The notes beneath the pieces are model-generated. The model had not been told where the DNA came from. It worked only from the letters and a program-made list of their open reading frames with translations, and did not search any database. The translations under genes were made by a program, and so were the position numbers. 16,240 nt of DNA from JBFJVZ01 sp041623895 (GTDB lineage: Bacteria > Planctomycetota > Planctomycetia > Pirellulales > Pirellulaceae), in the NCBI GenBank assembly GCA_041623895.1, contig JBFJVZ010000140.1, positions 1-16,240 on the forward strand, given 5' to 3'. The number at the start of each line of letters is the position of its first letter. The stretch's first letter is position 1. Shown here one piece after another: positions 6,867-14,492 of this stretch.

Positions 6867-8274
6867 CGCCAGCAATCCCATCCTGGTTATCGAAGATTCA
6901 TTTCACCTATCGCCAAGCATCAATCCGGGACTGACCACGATTGGCATCATGTTGCCGACAACACCGCTGCACTGGTCGTTGTTGCGATCGACCCGGCGTC
7001 CGCTGGTGGTAACCAGCGGTAATACCGAAGGCGACCCAATCGTCCACAACAATGAATCTGCCCAACAGGCTTTGTCGAAGATTGCCAGCTACTTGCTGCA
7101 TCACGACCGTGACATCATACGACCGGTCGACGACAGCGTCGTACGAGTCATTGCTGAGCAGCCGGTCACTATTCGCGCCGCCCGCGGGCGCGCGCCGTTG
7201 CCCTTGAATATTGACGGCACAAAATCCATTCTTGCGGTAGGCGGCCAGCAAAAAGTGGCGATCGCACTTTCCAATGGAAGCCAAAGTGTGCTTGGCCCTC
7301 ACATCGGTGATCTCGATTCGCTTTCCGCACGCGAGAGGTTCGTTACCGAAACAAAAAGATTCTGCCAGCTTTACCGCTGCCAACCGGAGATCATCGCACA
7401 TGATCTGCATCCCGATTATTTCACAACCCGCTGGGCTGCAGAACAAGAACTTCCCACAATCGCGGTCCAACATCACCACGCCCATATCGTCACGGGCATG
7501 ATCGAACACGGCTGGCTTGATCAACGCGTCCTGGGGATCGTCTGCGACGGAACTGGTTACGGTACCGACGGCACGATTTGGGGCGGCGAAGTTTTGATCG
7601 CGTCGGCTCGCGACATGGAACGCGTGGGCAGTTTTCGGCGTTTCATTCTGCCGGGCGGCGAAGCCGCGATTCGCCAGCCTTGGCGGATCGCGTGCGCACT
7701 GCTAGCCCAGGCGATTGGACCGGAAGCCGGACGCCGGTGGCTGGGAACAAAGAATGAACTTGCAAGCGCCGGCGATATCCAACACCTGATCAGCAGCGCA
7801 ATCGGACCGATGACCAGCAGCTTGGGTCGACTGTTTGACGGTGTTGCGGCGATCGTGCTGGGAGTCACCGTGGCAAGCTACGAAGGCGAGCCCGCGGCGC
7901 TATTGGAAACTGCCTGCGACATCGGAGCGACAGGATGCTACGAGCTTCCAGTCGACCAATCCGCCAAACTGGCGATCATCGATTGGCGGCGGCTGATCGA
8001 AGAGATCGTGGCCGACATCGACAAGCATGTCCCAAGCGGCACGATCGCGATGCGTTTCCACCGCAGCATTGCCAATGCTCTAGCGGCGATCGCGTCAGCT
8101 TACGACCTAAAGATCGTGATCGGCGGAGGATGTTTCCAGAATCGAATCCTCACGGAATTGCTGGCCGGCTGTTTGCAACAACACACATGCCCAGTCGGTC
8201 TGCCGGGCAAGATCCCACCCAACGATGGCGGTCTCGCCGCTGGCCAACTGGCCATCGCCCACGCCTCCCTGTAA
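6841..8274 (+). CDS. hypF: HypF carbamoyltransferase, N-terminally truncated
   Basis: An open frame of 477 codons corresponding to the C-terminal two thirds of HypF (full length about 750), which makes the CN ligands of the NiFe site from carbamoyl phosphate. The part of the YrdC-like domain from NPILVI (12-17) onward is present, including IGIMLPTTPLHW (34-45), PLVVTSGNTEGDPIV (54-68) and RPVDDSVVR (94-102). The Kae1-like carbamoyltransferase domain is complete: AHDLHPDY (186-193), VQHHHAHIV (209-217) with metal-binding histidines, DGTGYGTDGTIWGGE (236-250), GGGCFQN (428-434) and PPNDGGL (459-465). The acylphosphatase domain, both zinc fingers and the start of YrdC are absent. A TGA at 6835-6837 closes the frame upstream. 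The first possible start is the GTG at 6841 inside hypA, and the next is the ATG at 6949. No frameshift is seen within it, so truncation is recent or the fragment is retained. Confidence 0.85.
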   Translation: MRFHCEANSASNPILVIEDSFHLSPSINPGLTTIGIMLPTTPLHWSLLRSTRRPLVVTSGNTEGDPIVHNNESAQQALSKIASYLLHHDRDIIRPVDDSVVRVIAEQPVTIRAARGRAPLPLNIDGTKSILAVGGQQKVAIALSNGSQSVLGPHIGDLDSLSARERFVTETKRFCQLYRCQPEIIAHDLHPDYFTTRWAAEQELPTIAVQHHHAHIVTGMIEHGWLDQRVLGIVCDGTGYGTDGTIWGGEVLIASARDMERVGSFRRFILPGGEAAIRQPWRIACALLAQAIGPEAGRRWLGTKNELASAGDIQHLISSAIGPMTSSLGRLFDGVAAIVLGVTVASYEGEPAALLETACDIGATGCYELPVDQSAKLAIIDWRRLIEEIVADIDKHVPSGTIAMRFHRSIANALAAIASAYDLKIVIGGGCFQNRILTELLAGCLQQHTCPVGLPGKIPPNDGGLAAGQLAIAHASL

Positions 8275-8286
8275 GCAAATTATCGG

Positions 8287-8307
8287 GCTTTTTGAGTTGC
8301 AAAAAGC
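8287..8307. terminator. Possible weak terminator hairpin between convergent genes
   Basis: GCTTTTTG (8287-8294) and CAAAAAGC (8300-8307) form a perfect 8-bp stem with a 5-base loop, starting 12 bases after the hypF stop codon. The stem is A/T-rich and is not followed by a clear T-run, although the stem itself supplies five T's on either strand. A terminator role is plausible from position alone. Confidence 0.3.
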
Positions 8308-8315
8308 GAGTTTTG

Positions 8316-8330
8316 GCTTGGTTTCCAAGC
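8316..8330. other. Perfect 6-bp inverted repeat with a 3-base loop
   Basis: GCTTGG-TTT-CCAAGC, immediately after the hairpin at 8287-8307, in the gap between hypF and the ROK gene. It has no T-run on either side, so it is not a canonical intrinsic terminator. The two hairpins together might act as a convergent transcription stop. Confidence 0.3.
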
Positions 8331-8340
8331 GGGGCAGGCT

Positions 8341-8470
8341 GGGTATCCAAACACGTCGGATGTCCAGGCTGGTAATTCCCGCTCAGCACGGCTTTCCGGA
8401 TTCGCGGCAGTGCATCGCGAGCATGCTCGAGGACTTCTGCAACGCTCTTTCCATCGACGCCGGGAGCGCT
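8341..8470 (-). pseudogene. Remnant of a group II intron-type reverse transcriptase/maturase
   Basis: On the minus strand from 8470, the frame reads SAPGVDGKSVAEVLEHARDA, then LPRIRKAVLSGNYQPG. This matches the N-terminal RT segment of LtrA-type proteins (consensus GxPGVDG...LLxGxYxPxxVRRVxIPK). Directly after NYQP a one-base frameshift is needed to continue with DIRRVWIP, the next expected block, ending at about 8341. Similarity then stops, and none of the later RT motifs (such as YADD), the maturase domain or intron RNA domains are visible. This is a decayed fragment of about 130 bp wedged between the hypF stop and the ROK gene. It marks a past retroelement insertion near the damaged hyp genes. 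Confidence 0.72.
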
Positions 8471-8504
8471 ACACAATTGGCTTTTCAACAGGCTGTTAGG
8501 CGAT

Positions 8505-9581
8505 TCAAACAGACTTTCCTGGTTCAGCCTTTGAGTACGCGTAGGCCAAGCCGCCAATCACGGGAGACTCATCGCCGCATACCGAGAATTCAAGTCGCCC
8601 GAGATCCTTGAATCCGTCCAAGGCGAATTCGCGATATGCTTGGGAAGCCGTCCGCAGGTACTGATCTCGAACACCAGACGTCAAGTCGCAGACGCCACCA
8701 CCAACCACCAATAGATCGTAATCACCCAGATAGTTGATCGACAGCAAAGCAATCCCCAAGGCTCTCGCCTGATCATGAAATAACTCCAGCGCCAGCGGAT
8801 CTCCTTGCGCGGCCAAATCCCGGAGTTGTTTCGCCTTGTCTCGGATGGGACCAGATTGTGAATTCAACGGATGATCGGACCATTGATCCAATTTAAGCCG
8901 ATATCCGAGCTGATGGGTAAGTCCCGTCAAGGAAACGGCTGCTTCAACCGTGCACCTGGCGTTGCCAACCACTAACTGCTGATCATGATCGTAACGAAAC
9001 GCGTAGGCAGGCAAAAAAATGTGACCTGCGTGCCCGGCGCGGCCCTGAACTCCACGCATTGCAGTGCCTTGTTGGACCTCTCCACCTCCCAAGCCGGTTC
9101 CGACAATGACCATAAACAACGAAGTCAGCTTTTCCTGGTTTGACTCGTTCTTCGTCGGAACACGATTCCAGGTAAGCAAACCGCTGCGGACTGCGTACTC
9201 ACCAAACGCCGCCGACTGTCCATCGCCAATGTAATGTACTGACGCTTGAGGCGAATAATTGCGGAACTGCTCTTCCAATGCGGCCCGGACAGGAAAATGA
9301 TTCCAGTCTTCTGATTCGAAGTTGGGCGAATTCAGAAGCACGCCCTCCAATAATGCCGGACCCGGCGTTGCCAGCCCGATGTCACAAACCTGTTCCAAAG
9401 AACCGCCAACACGGTCAAGACAGGACTGAACCTCTTGAATCAGCGACTGGATCGTTTGCTGCGGTCCCCGATACGTCCGCGACTCGAACTGCTGCGAAAC
9501 ATGAATCACGCGACGGGCACTATCCCCTATGGCGATGGTGCTTGTCGTGCCACCAACGTCGATGCCAACGTAATAACTCAA
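8505..9581 (-). CDS. ROK-family protein (putative sugar kinase), last gene of the nqr cluster
   Basis: A 358-residue ROK-family protein. The ATP-binding GIDVGGTTSTIAIGD (6-20) is at the N-terminus, IGDGQSAAFGE (118-128) carries the likely catalytic Asp120, VIVGTGLGGGEV (158-169) is the second phosphate loop, GRAGHAGHI (180-188) has the zinc-ligand His, and LLVVGGGVCD (290-299) is the adenosine region. The usual zinc motif CxCGxxGCxE is degenerate: only Cys210 remains in VGNARCTVEAAVS. Sugar specificity, or even kinase activity, cannot be inferred. The start is a TTG at 9581, because the motif at residue 6 leaves no room for another start. That TTG overlaps the apbE TGA (TTGA), so translation should be coupled to the Nqr maturation gene. 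ROK repressors carry an N-terminal helix-turn-helix, which is absent here. Confidence 0.87.
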   Translation of the reverse strand: MSYYVGIDVGGTTSTIAIGDSARRVIHVSQQFESRTYRGPQQTIQSLIQEVQSCLDRVGGSLEQVCDIGLATPGPALLEGVLLNSPNFESEDWNHFPVRAALEEQFRNYSPQASVHYIGDGQSAAFGEYAVRSGLLTWNRVPTKNESNQEKLTSLFMVIVGTGLGGGEVQQGTAMRGVQGRAGHAGHIFLPAYAFRYDHDQQLVVGNARCTVEAAVSLTGLTHQLGYRLKLDQWSDHPLNSQSGPIRDKAKQLRDLAAQGDPLALELFHDQARALGIALLSINYLGDYDLLVVGGGVCDLTSGVRDQYLRTASQAYREFALDGFKDLGRLEFSVCGDESPVIGGLAYAYSKAEPGKSV

Positions 9582-10879
9582 GGCCCCTTACCACGCTCCA
9601 TCTTTTCCCTCAGCTCTTTACAGGCGTCAGCCGGGTTACTGCACATTGAACAACTGACGCTCCCGTCTTCGTTGGGCGGATTGTTCAGCCCTCCACACGA
9701 TCCTGCTATCGGTTTTCGACCCAACATCACACCAATCGCCATGGCTCCGATCAGCACGGCGAAAACGCCGAATGCCAGAATCATGACGGGAACGGCATTA
9801 CCCTCTGACGGCGCTGCCGCGGCGTTTGCAGCGGCTTGAGATGCTGTGGCGACGTATTTGGCAAGGCTGCCGGCAGCTGACAGCGTGTAACCATCATCCG
9901 TACGATTGACCAACAACACGTCGATCGATTCTTGCTCCGCCAATTTGAGACCGTCTTTGCCGCCAAGAACGTTGATCGCCGTGGCCCAAGCATCAGCCTT
10001 CATGCAGGAATCGGCGACCACCGTAACCGAGGCCAGATCGTGCTCAACGGGCTTTCCCGTCCGCGGGTCGATCGTGTGCGAGTAACGTTTCCCGTCGACC
10101 TCAAAGAAGATGCGATAGTCGCCGGAAGTTGCCATTGATTTGCCGGCGGCATCCATGGCGTGGGCGATCATCACGGCATCCTTGGCAGCGTCCGGCATCT
10201 GAATGCCGACCTTCCACGGATCGCCGCCCTTACTACCGGTGGTACGGACTTCGCCACCGATTTCCACAAAGACATTCTCGGCACCCTTTCGATTGAGCAA
10301 TTCGACGATGCGGTCCACGCCGTGACCTTTGGCAATGGCGGAAAGATCAATCTCCAGGTCGGGGACCGATTTGCGGATCGCTGGCGGATCAAGGCGGACG
10401 TTCAGCTTTTGGTAACCGATCGACTGGCGAATGACAGTGAGGTCGGCATCGCTGGGGACCCGCCCCGTCTTCGGATCCGGCCCAAAGCTCCAGACGTTGA
10501 CCAGCGGTCCCACGGTGACGTCAAAGGCGCCCCTCGTCGTCTTGGACAACTGCTGGGCAAAGCTGACCACTGTGGCCGTGTCTGAACTCACCGGAAACCA
10601 CTCGGTCGATTGTGAGTCGTTAAAGCGACTGATTTCCGATGACTTCAAGTAGGTCGACATCTGATCGTTGACCTTCCGCAATTCGGCGTCGATCGCGAAC
10701 TTCAAATCGGAGCCAAGCTGCGGTCCGTCAAAAACCTTGACCGTATAGGTCGTGCCCATGGTCTCACCACTTAAGGCTTGCAGGGGCGCGTCGACCGGAT
10801 CACGATCAACCGCGAAACTCGGCAACGAGAACAGGCAGCAGAGTAGAGCAAGCAGCGGGAGTCGAAAGTGATTGCTCAT
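9578..10879 (-). CDS. apbE: ApbE FMN transferase fused to an NqrM maturation domain
   Basis: A 433-residue two-domain protein. A Sec-type signal region (6-23, ending LPSFA) precedes an ApbE/FTP flavin transferase, which attaches FMN covalently to threonines in NqrB and NqrC. ApbE motifs are ETMGTTYTVKV (39-49), STYLKSSEISRFN (75-87), DVTVGPLVNVWSFG (120-133), DLSAIAKGHGVDRI (178-191), VEIGGEVRTTG (205-215), SHTIDPRTGKPV (267-278) and ADAWATAINVLG (295-306). After an Ala-rich linker (344-359) comes a transmembrane helix (about 363-386). Then follows GRKPIAGSCGGL and a four-cysteine set (Cys395, 410, 413, 420), the signature of NqrM (DUF539), which assembles the iron centre of NqrD/NqrE. ApbE would face the periplasm and the cysteines the cytoplasm. 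The ATG at 10879 is preferred over a TTG at 10894. Confidence 0.92.
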   Translation of the reverse strand: MSNHFRLPLLALLCCLFSLPSFAVDRDPVDAPLQALSGETMGTTYTVKVFDGPQLGSDLKFAIDAELRKVNDQMSTYLKSSEISRFNDSQSTEWFPVSSDTATVVSFAQQLSKTTRGAFDVTVGPLVNVWSFGPDPKTGRVPSDADLTVIRQSIGYQKLNVRLDPPAIRKSVPDLEIDLSAIAKGHGVDRIVELLNRKGAENVFVEIGGEVRTTGSKGGDPWKVGIQMPDAAKDAVMIAHAMDAAGKSMATSGDYRIFFEVDGKRYSHTIDPRTGKPVEHDLASVTVVADSCMKADAWATAINVLGGKDGLKLAEQESIDVLLVNRTDDGYTLSAAGSLAKYVATASQAAANAAAAPSEGNAVPVMILAFGVFAVLIGAMAIGVMLGRKPIAGSCGGLNNPPNEDGSVSCSMCSNPADACKELREKMERGKGP

Positions 10880-11074
10880 GGGGAGTTTAGCCAATCGTTA
10901 CACCGCCCCGTCAAAGTCGTCGTTCGCTTACGATTCGTTTGCGGAGCAAACAACGACACACTTGCGCTGTTGGCGAGCAAATTCACAGCCTCTCCCGCGG
11001 GCGAACGCAGAACAAAAAGTCGTCGCAGGCTTCGCAAACAAGCATTCTCGCGACCCGCGGCGACGCGTAAGTCA

Positions 11075-12304
11075 CTAACCACCGAAATCGTCGTAGGCAA
11101 TATTCTCCGGCTCGACGCCTAAATCGTCCAGCATCTTAAACACTGCCTGGTTCATCATCGGCGGTCCGCAAATGTAATACTCGATGTCTTCGGGAGCCGG
11201 ATGCTTGCTCAGGTAATTGTCCAACAACACCTGGTGAATGAACCCGACGTAGCCGTCCCAATTATCTTCGGGCAACGGTTCGGAAAGTGCGATATTGAAC
11301 TTGAAATTGGGAAATTCTTTTTCGATCTCGCGAAAATGGTCGATGTAAAACAGCTCTCGCAGACTTCGTCCACCGTACCAGTAGGAGACCTTGCGATCGG
11401 TCTTTTGTCTTTTGAAGAGTTCAAAAATATGACTTCTTAGCGGGGCCATCCCGGCACCACCACCGATGTAGACCATCTCGGAATTCGAATCCTTGATAAA
11501 GAATTCGCCGTACGGCCCACTAATCGTTGCTTCATCGCCCGGCTTGAGATCGAAAATCCAACTGCTCATTTTTCCCGGCGGGACGTCGGGCATCCGCGGG
11601 GGCGGACTGGCGACGCGGACGTTCAGCATGATGATGCCTTTTTCGCCCGGGTAATTGGCCATCGAGTACGCACGGACCACTTCCTCATCAACCTTGGAAA
11701 CGTACCTCCAAACGTCGAACTTATCCCAGTCGGGGCGATACTCCTCTTCGATGTCGAAGTCTTTGTAATGCACGGTGTGCGGCGGGCATTCGATTTGAAT
11801 GTAACCGCCTGCCTTGAAATTGACCTCTTCGCCTTCGGGCAATTCCAGAATCAGCTCCTTGATGAAGGTTGCCACATTGACATTGCTGCGAACCTTACAG
11901 ACCCATTTTTTGGTGTCAAACGCCTCGGCGGGCACTTCCACGACCATATCTTGCTTGACAGCGACCTGGCAGCTAAGCCGTTCGCCCTCCGCAGCCTCTT
12001 TCTTGTTAATGTGATCGCGTTCGGTGGCCAGGATCTCACCACCGCCTTCCGTGATCTTTACCTTGCACTGTGCACAGGTGCCGCCTCCGCCGCAGGCACT
12101 GGAAACAAACACGCCAGCATCGGCCAAAGCGCCCAACAATTTACCACCGGCGGGAACCTGAACCTCTTTCTGATCATTGATCAGGATCTTGACCGGCCCG
12201 GACGCGACCAACTGGCTTTTGGCTCCCAGAATCAGCACCACCAGCGCAAGCACGACCAGCGTGAACATCACGACGCCAAGAACAACAAGTAGGATTGAGT
12301 CCAT
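11075..12304 (-). CDS. nqrF: Na+-NQR subunit F (NADH-oxidising, 2Fe-2S and FAD)
   Basis: A 409-residue NqrF, the electron entry subunit of the Na+-translocating NADH:quinone oxidoreductase. A single N-terminal transmembrane helix (about 4-27) anchors it. A plant-type ferredoxin domain follows, with Cys71, 77, 80 and 112 (SSACGGGGTCAQCKV and RLSCQ). The reductase half has the FAD motif RAYSMANYP (211-219), GPYGEFFI, the NADH-binding GGGAGMAPLRSHI, and CGPPMMN near the C-terminus. The protein ends in the characteristic YDDFGG. NADH is oxidised on the cytoplasmic side and electrons pass to the NqrD/E iron centre and on to the FMNs of NqrC and NqrB. It lies 59 bases after nqrE. A 195-base gap with nothing recognisable separates it from apbE-nqrM. 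Confidence 0.97.
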   Translation of the reverse strand: MDSILLVVLGVVMFTLVVLALVVLILGAKSQLVASGPVKILINDQKEVQVPAGGKLLGALADAGVFVSSACGGGGTCAQCKVKITEGGGEILATERDHINKKEAAEGERLSCQVAVKQDMVVEVPAEAFDTKKWVCKVRSNVNVATFIKELILELPEGEEVNFKAGGYIQIECPPHTVHYKDFDIEEEYRPDWDKFDVWRYVSKVDEEVVRAYSMANYPGEKGIIMLNVRVASPPPRMPDVPPGKMSSWIFDLKPGDEATISGPYGEFFIKDSNSEMVYIGGGAGMAPLRSHIFELFKRQKTDRKVSYWYGGRSLRELFYIDHFREIEKEFPNFKFNIALSEPLPEDNWDGYVGFIHQVLLDNYLSKHPAPEDIEYYICGPPMMNQAVFKMLDDLGVEPENIAYDDFGG

Positions 12305-12363
12305 AATGTGTTACTCGATTGATCGCAAACCGCGAGGCAAGCGACTCTTAATGAAAGTTATGC

Positions 12364-13002
12364 TTACAGCTGAATACCGCTAAAGGACATGAAGGCCAAA
12401 GCCATTAGACCCACGGTGATGAACGTAATTCCTAAACCGCGAAGCGGTGGGGGAACGTCACTGTATTTCATCTTTTCACGGATGCCGGCCAGGGCGGCGA
12501 TCGCCAACGCCCAGCCAATTCCGCATCCGAACCCGTAGGTGACCGATTCGGCAAAGTTGTAATTTCGTTCCTGCATGAATAGCGAGGCACCCAGAATCGC
12601 ACAGTTGACCGTGATCAGCGGCAGAAAAATCCCCAACGCGTTGTAAAGCGGGGGAACGTATTTATCCAGGAACATCTCCAAAATTTGCACCATCGCGGCA
12701 ATCACGCCGATGTAGCTGATGAAACTTAAAAACGACAAGTCGACGGTAGAAAAATCGACGGTGGCCGTGGGAATGAAACTGTTTGCCCATCCCAAAGCAC
12801 CTTTCCTCAGCAGCAGCGAATAGATCAGCTGATTGGCCGGTACCGTGATGCCCTCGATCACAATCACGGCGAACCCCAGGCCAATCGCCGTTTTGACGTT
12901 CTTGCTGATCGCTAAGAACGTGCACATGCCCAAGAAGAAAGCCAGGGCAAGGTTTTCGACGAAGACCGCCTTCATCAGGATGCTTAGATGATTCTCAATC
13001 AT
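12364..13002 (-). CDS. nqrE: Na+-NQR subunit E (membrane)
   Basis: A 212-residue integral membrane protein with about six hydrophobic helices, homologous to NqrD and RnfA. The conserved cysteines of the intramembrane iron centre shared with NqrD are seen as LGMCTFLA (Cys27) and TVNCAILG (Cys134). The segment NLALAFFLGMCTFLAISK is typical of NqrE. The ATG at 13002 lies 27 bases after the nqrD stop, with a purine-rich GAGGGAAGAGA upstream. Length and motifs match the family, and no defect is seen. Confidence 0.96.
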   Translation of the reverse strand: MIENHLSILMKAVFVENLALAFFLGMCTFLAISKNVKTAIGLGFAVIVIEGITVPANQLIYSLLLRKGALGWANSFIPTATVDFSTVDLSFLSFISYIGVIAAMVQILEMFLDKYVPPLYNALGIFLPLITVNCAILGASLFMQERNYNFAESVTYGFGCGIGWALAIAALAGIREKMKYSDVPPPLRGLGITFITVGLMALAFMSFSGIQL

Positions 13003-13029
13003 GATTATTATCTCTTCCCTCGACGGCCT

Positions 13030-13656
13030 TTAAGCTTCTTCGATCTGTTCCGGCTTGAATAAACGAATCATCCAAATCATAAAGCCGATCAGGAAAAACG
13101 CACTCGGCGGCAACAGCATCAGGTTATTGGGGTTGTACCAACCACCGTTGCGATCAAGTTCCAGCAGCGTCACACCGAACAGCGAACCGCTGCCGAATAA
13201 TTCGCGAAAGAACGCCACGAACATCAGCACCAACCCGTAGCCGAGCCCATTGCCCAGACCGTCCAGAAAGCTGAGCCACGTACCGTTCTTCATCGCGAAA
13301 CCTTCGGCACGGCCCATCACGATGCAGTTGGTGATGATCAGTCCGACGAACACCGAAAGCTGCTTGCTGATGTCAAACAGGTAAGCCTTCAACACCTGGT
13401 CGACGACGATCACCAGCGAGGCAATCACCGTCATCTGTACGATCATGCGGATGCTGCTGGGGATGTAGTGCCGAATGGCGCTGACGGCCAAATTACTGAA
13501 TGCAGTGACCGCGATCACGGCGACGCTCATCACCAGCGATGTTTCCATCTTGGTCGTGACCGCCAATGCGGAACAAATCCCCAGCACTTGCAGGGCAATC
13601 GGATTGTTGTCCACCAGTGGATCGAGCAGGACTTTGGTTGCGTTGCTCTGTGCCAT
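13030..13656 (-). CDS. nqrD: Na+-NQR subunit D (membrane)
   Basis: A 208-residue multi-helix membrane subunit, the partner of NqrE (RnfE homologue). The iron-centre cysteines appear as LGICSALAVT (Cys28) and ITNCIVMGRAEGFA (Cys111), with the RAEGFA block diagnostic for NqrD/RnfE. The ATG at 13656 has a clear AGGAG seven to eight bases upstream, which sits in the very end of nqrC, and only two bases separate the two genes. The sequence looks complete and functional. Confidence 0.96.
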   Translation of the reverse strand: MAQSNATKVLLDPLVDNNPIALQVLGICSALAVTTKMETSLVMSVAVIAVTAFSNLAVSAIRHYIPSSIRMIVQMTVIASLVIVVDQVLKAYLFDISKQLSVFVGLIITNCIVMGRAEGFAMKNGTWLSFLDGLGNGLGYGLVLMFVAFFRELFGSGSLFGVTLLELDRNGGWYNPNNLMLLPPSAFFLIGFMIWMIRLFKPEQIEEA

Positions 13657-13658
13657 TT

Positions 13659-14492
13659 TTATTCTCCTGCCGACTCGGTAGTCGCAGATTGATCGTTCAA
13701 TTCCTGCTCCAGCTTGCTCAAAAAGGGGCCGTAACCGTCATCACTGGCCCAGTAGCGGAGCAGGTTTGTTACGCCACGGCTGGTGATCGTGGCACCCGAA
13801 AGCCCGTCGACCGCGTAGGCATTTTCCGGCGGCGCGGGACCCTTGAAAACTTGCGCCGCGGGCGTCCCGTTATCGTCGTACAACTTGCGGCCGACCCATT
13901 GGGCTTTCCAGCTCGGATTGTCGACTTCCCCGCCCAAACCGGGGGTTTCGCCGTGCGAGTAGAACGTCAAACCCTGGATCGTTTCCAGATCACTTTTCAG
14001 CGCCAGATATCCATACAGCGTTGACCACAGCCCTTTGCCATACACCGGCAATACTACTTGTCGGACCGGCCCTTCTCCCTTGCGGCGAACGAAATAAACC
14101 GTGGCAACTTTTTCCCGACGGTCTACACCAGGATCAAACGCGGGATCTTCGATGGCGACACTGGTTGGTTCTTTGTCGGCCGCTTCGCGAGGATCGTACT
14201 TGTCGATGTCCAGTTCCGTGTTGTACTCGCCGGTATCCAGATCCACCAGTTTCTCGCTGATCCAACTGTACAACTCGTCAATCTGCTCGCGGCTCAATTC
14301 GTTGGCCGGTTTACCGTACTCGCCAATCGCCAGTCCGGTGGCGTCCAAAATGTTTTTTTGCTGGTCCAGCTTCTTATTGGCTTCCTGCAACGGGCGGAGG
14401 GCAACCGCCGCAGCGCTGACAGCCAAGGAACAAACGACACACAGAACGGTTGCCACGCCGATGGCGTAGCCTACTGAATCACGTTGTTGCAT
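13659..14492 (-). CDS. nqrC: Na+-NQR subunit C (covalent FMN)
   Basis: A 277-residue NqrC with one N-terminal transmembrane helix (about 10-32) and a periplasmic FMN-binding domain. The flavinylation motif is DGLSGATITS, with Thr235 as the expected site of the phosphoester-linked FMN placed by ApbE. GLTFYSHGETPGLGGEV (174-190) is the other family hallmark. The stretch around residues 85-125 is acidic and somewhat longer than in gamma-proteobacterial NqrC, probably a lineage insertion. The ATG at 14492 overlaps the nqrB 3' end by 14 bases and has GGAGG ten bases upstream. Confidence 0.95.
   Translation of the reverse strand: MQQRDSVGYAIGVATVLCVVCSLAVSAAAVALRPLQEANKKLDQQKNILDATGLAIGEYGKPANELSREQIDELYSWISEKLVDLDTGEYNTELDIDKYDPREAADKEPTSVAIEDPAFDPGVDRREKVATVYFVRRKGEGPVRQVVLPVYGKGLWSTLYGYLALKSDLETIQGLTFYSHGETPGLGGEVDNPSWKAQWVGRKLYDDNGTPAAQVFKGPAPPENAYAVDGLSGATITSRGVTNLLRYWASDDGYGPFLSKLEQELNDQSATTESAGE

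Noticed and set aside
6907..7524. Minus-strand open frame of 205 codons inside hypF
   Set aside because: It is antisense to unmistakable HypF motifs, and its translation resembles no family.
8150..8557. Treating the 135-codon minus-strand frame as an intact gene
   Set aside because: Only its middle part resembles a reverse transcriptase. The frame must shift by one base to continue the similarity, and both ends are antisense to hypF or overlap the ROK gene. It is therefore listed as a pseudogene fragment.
10880..11074. Possible promoter or small gene between nqrF and apbE-nqrM
   Set aside because: A TTGACG/TAAACT pair on the minus strand has 19-base spacing and would make a leaderless transcript. 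The match is too weak to list, and the short open frames here lack protein features.
11768..12292. Plus-strand open frame of 174 codons opposite nqrF
   Set aside because: It is the mirror image of the NqrF ferredoxin and membrane-anchor codons, and has no recognisable domains.
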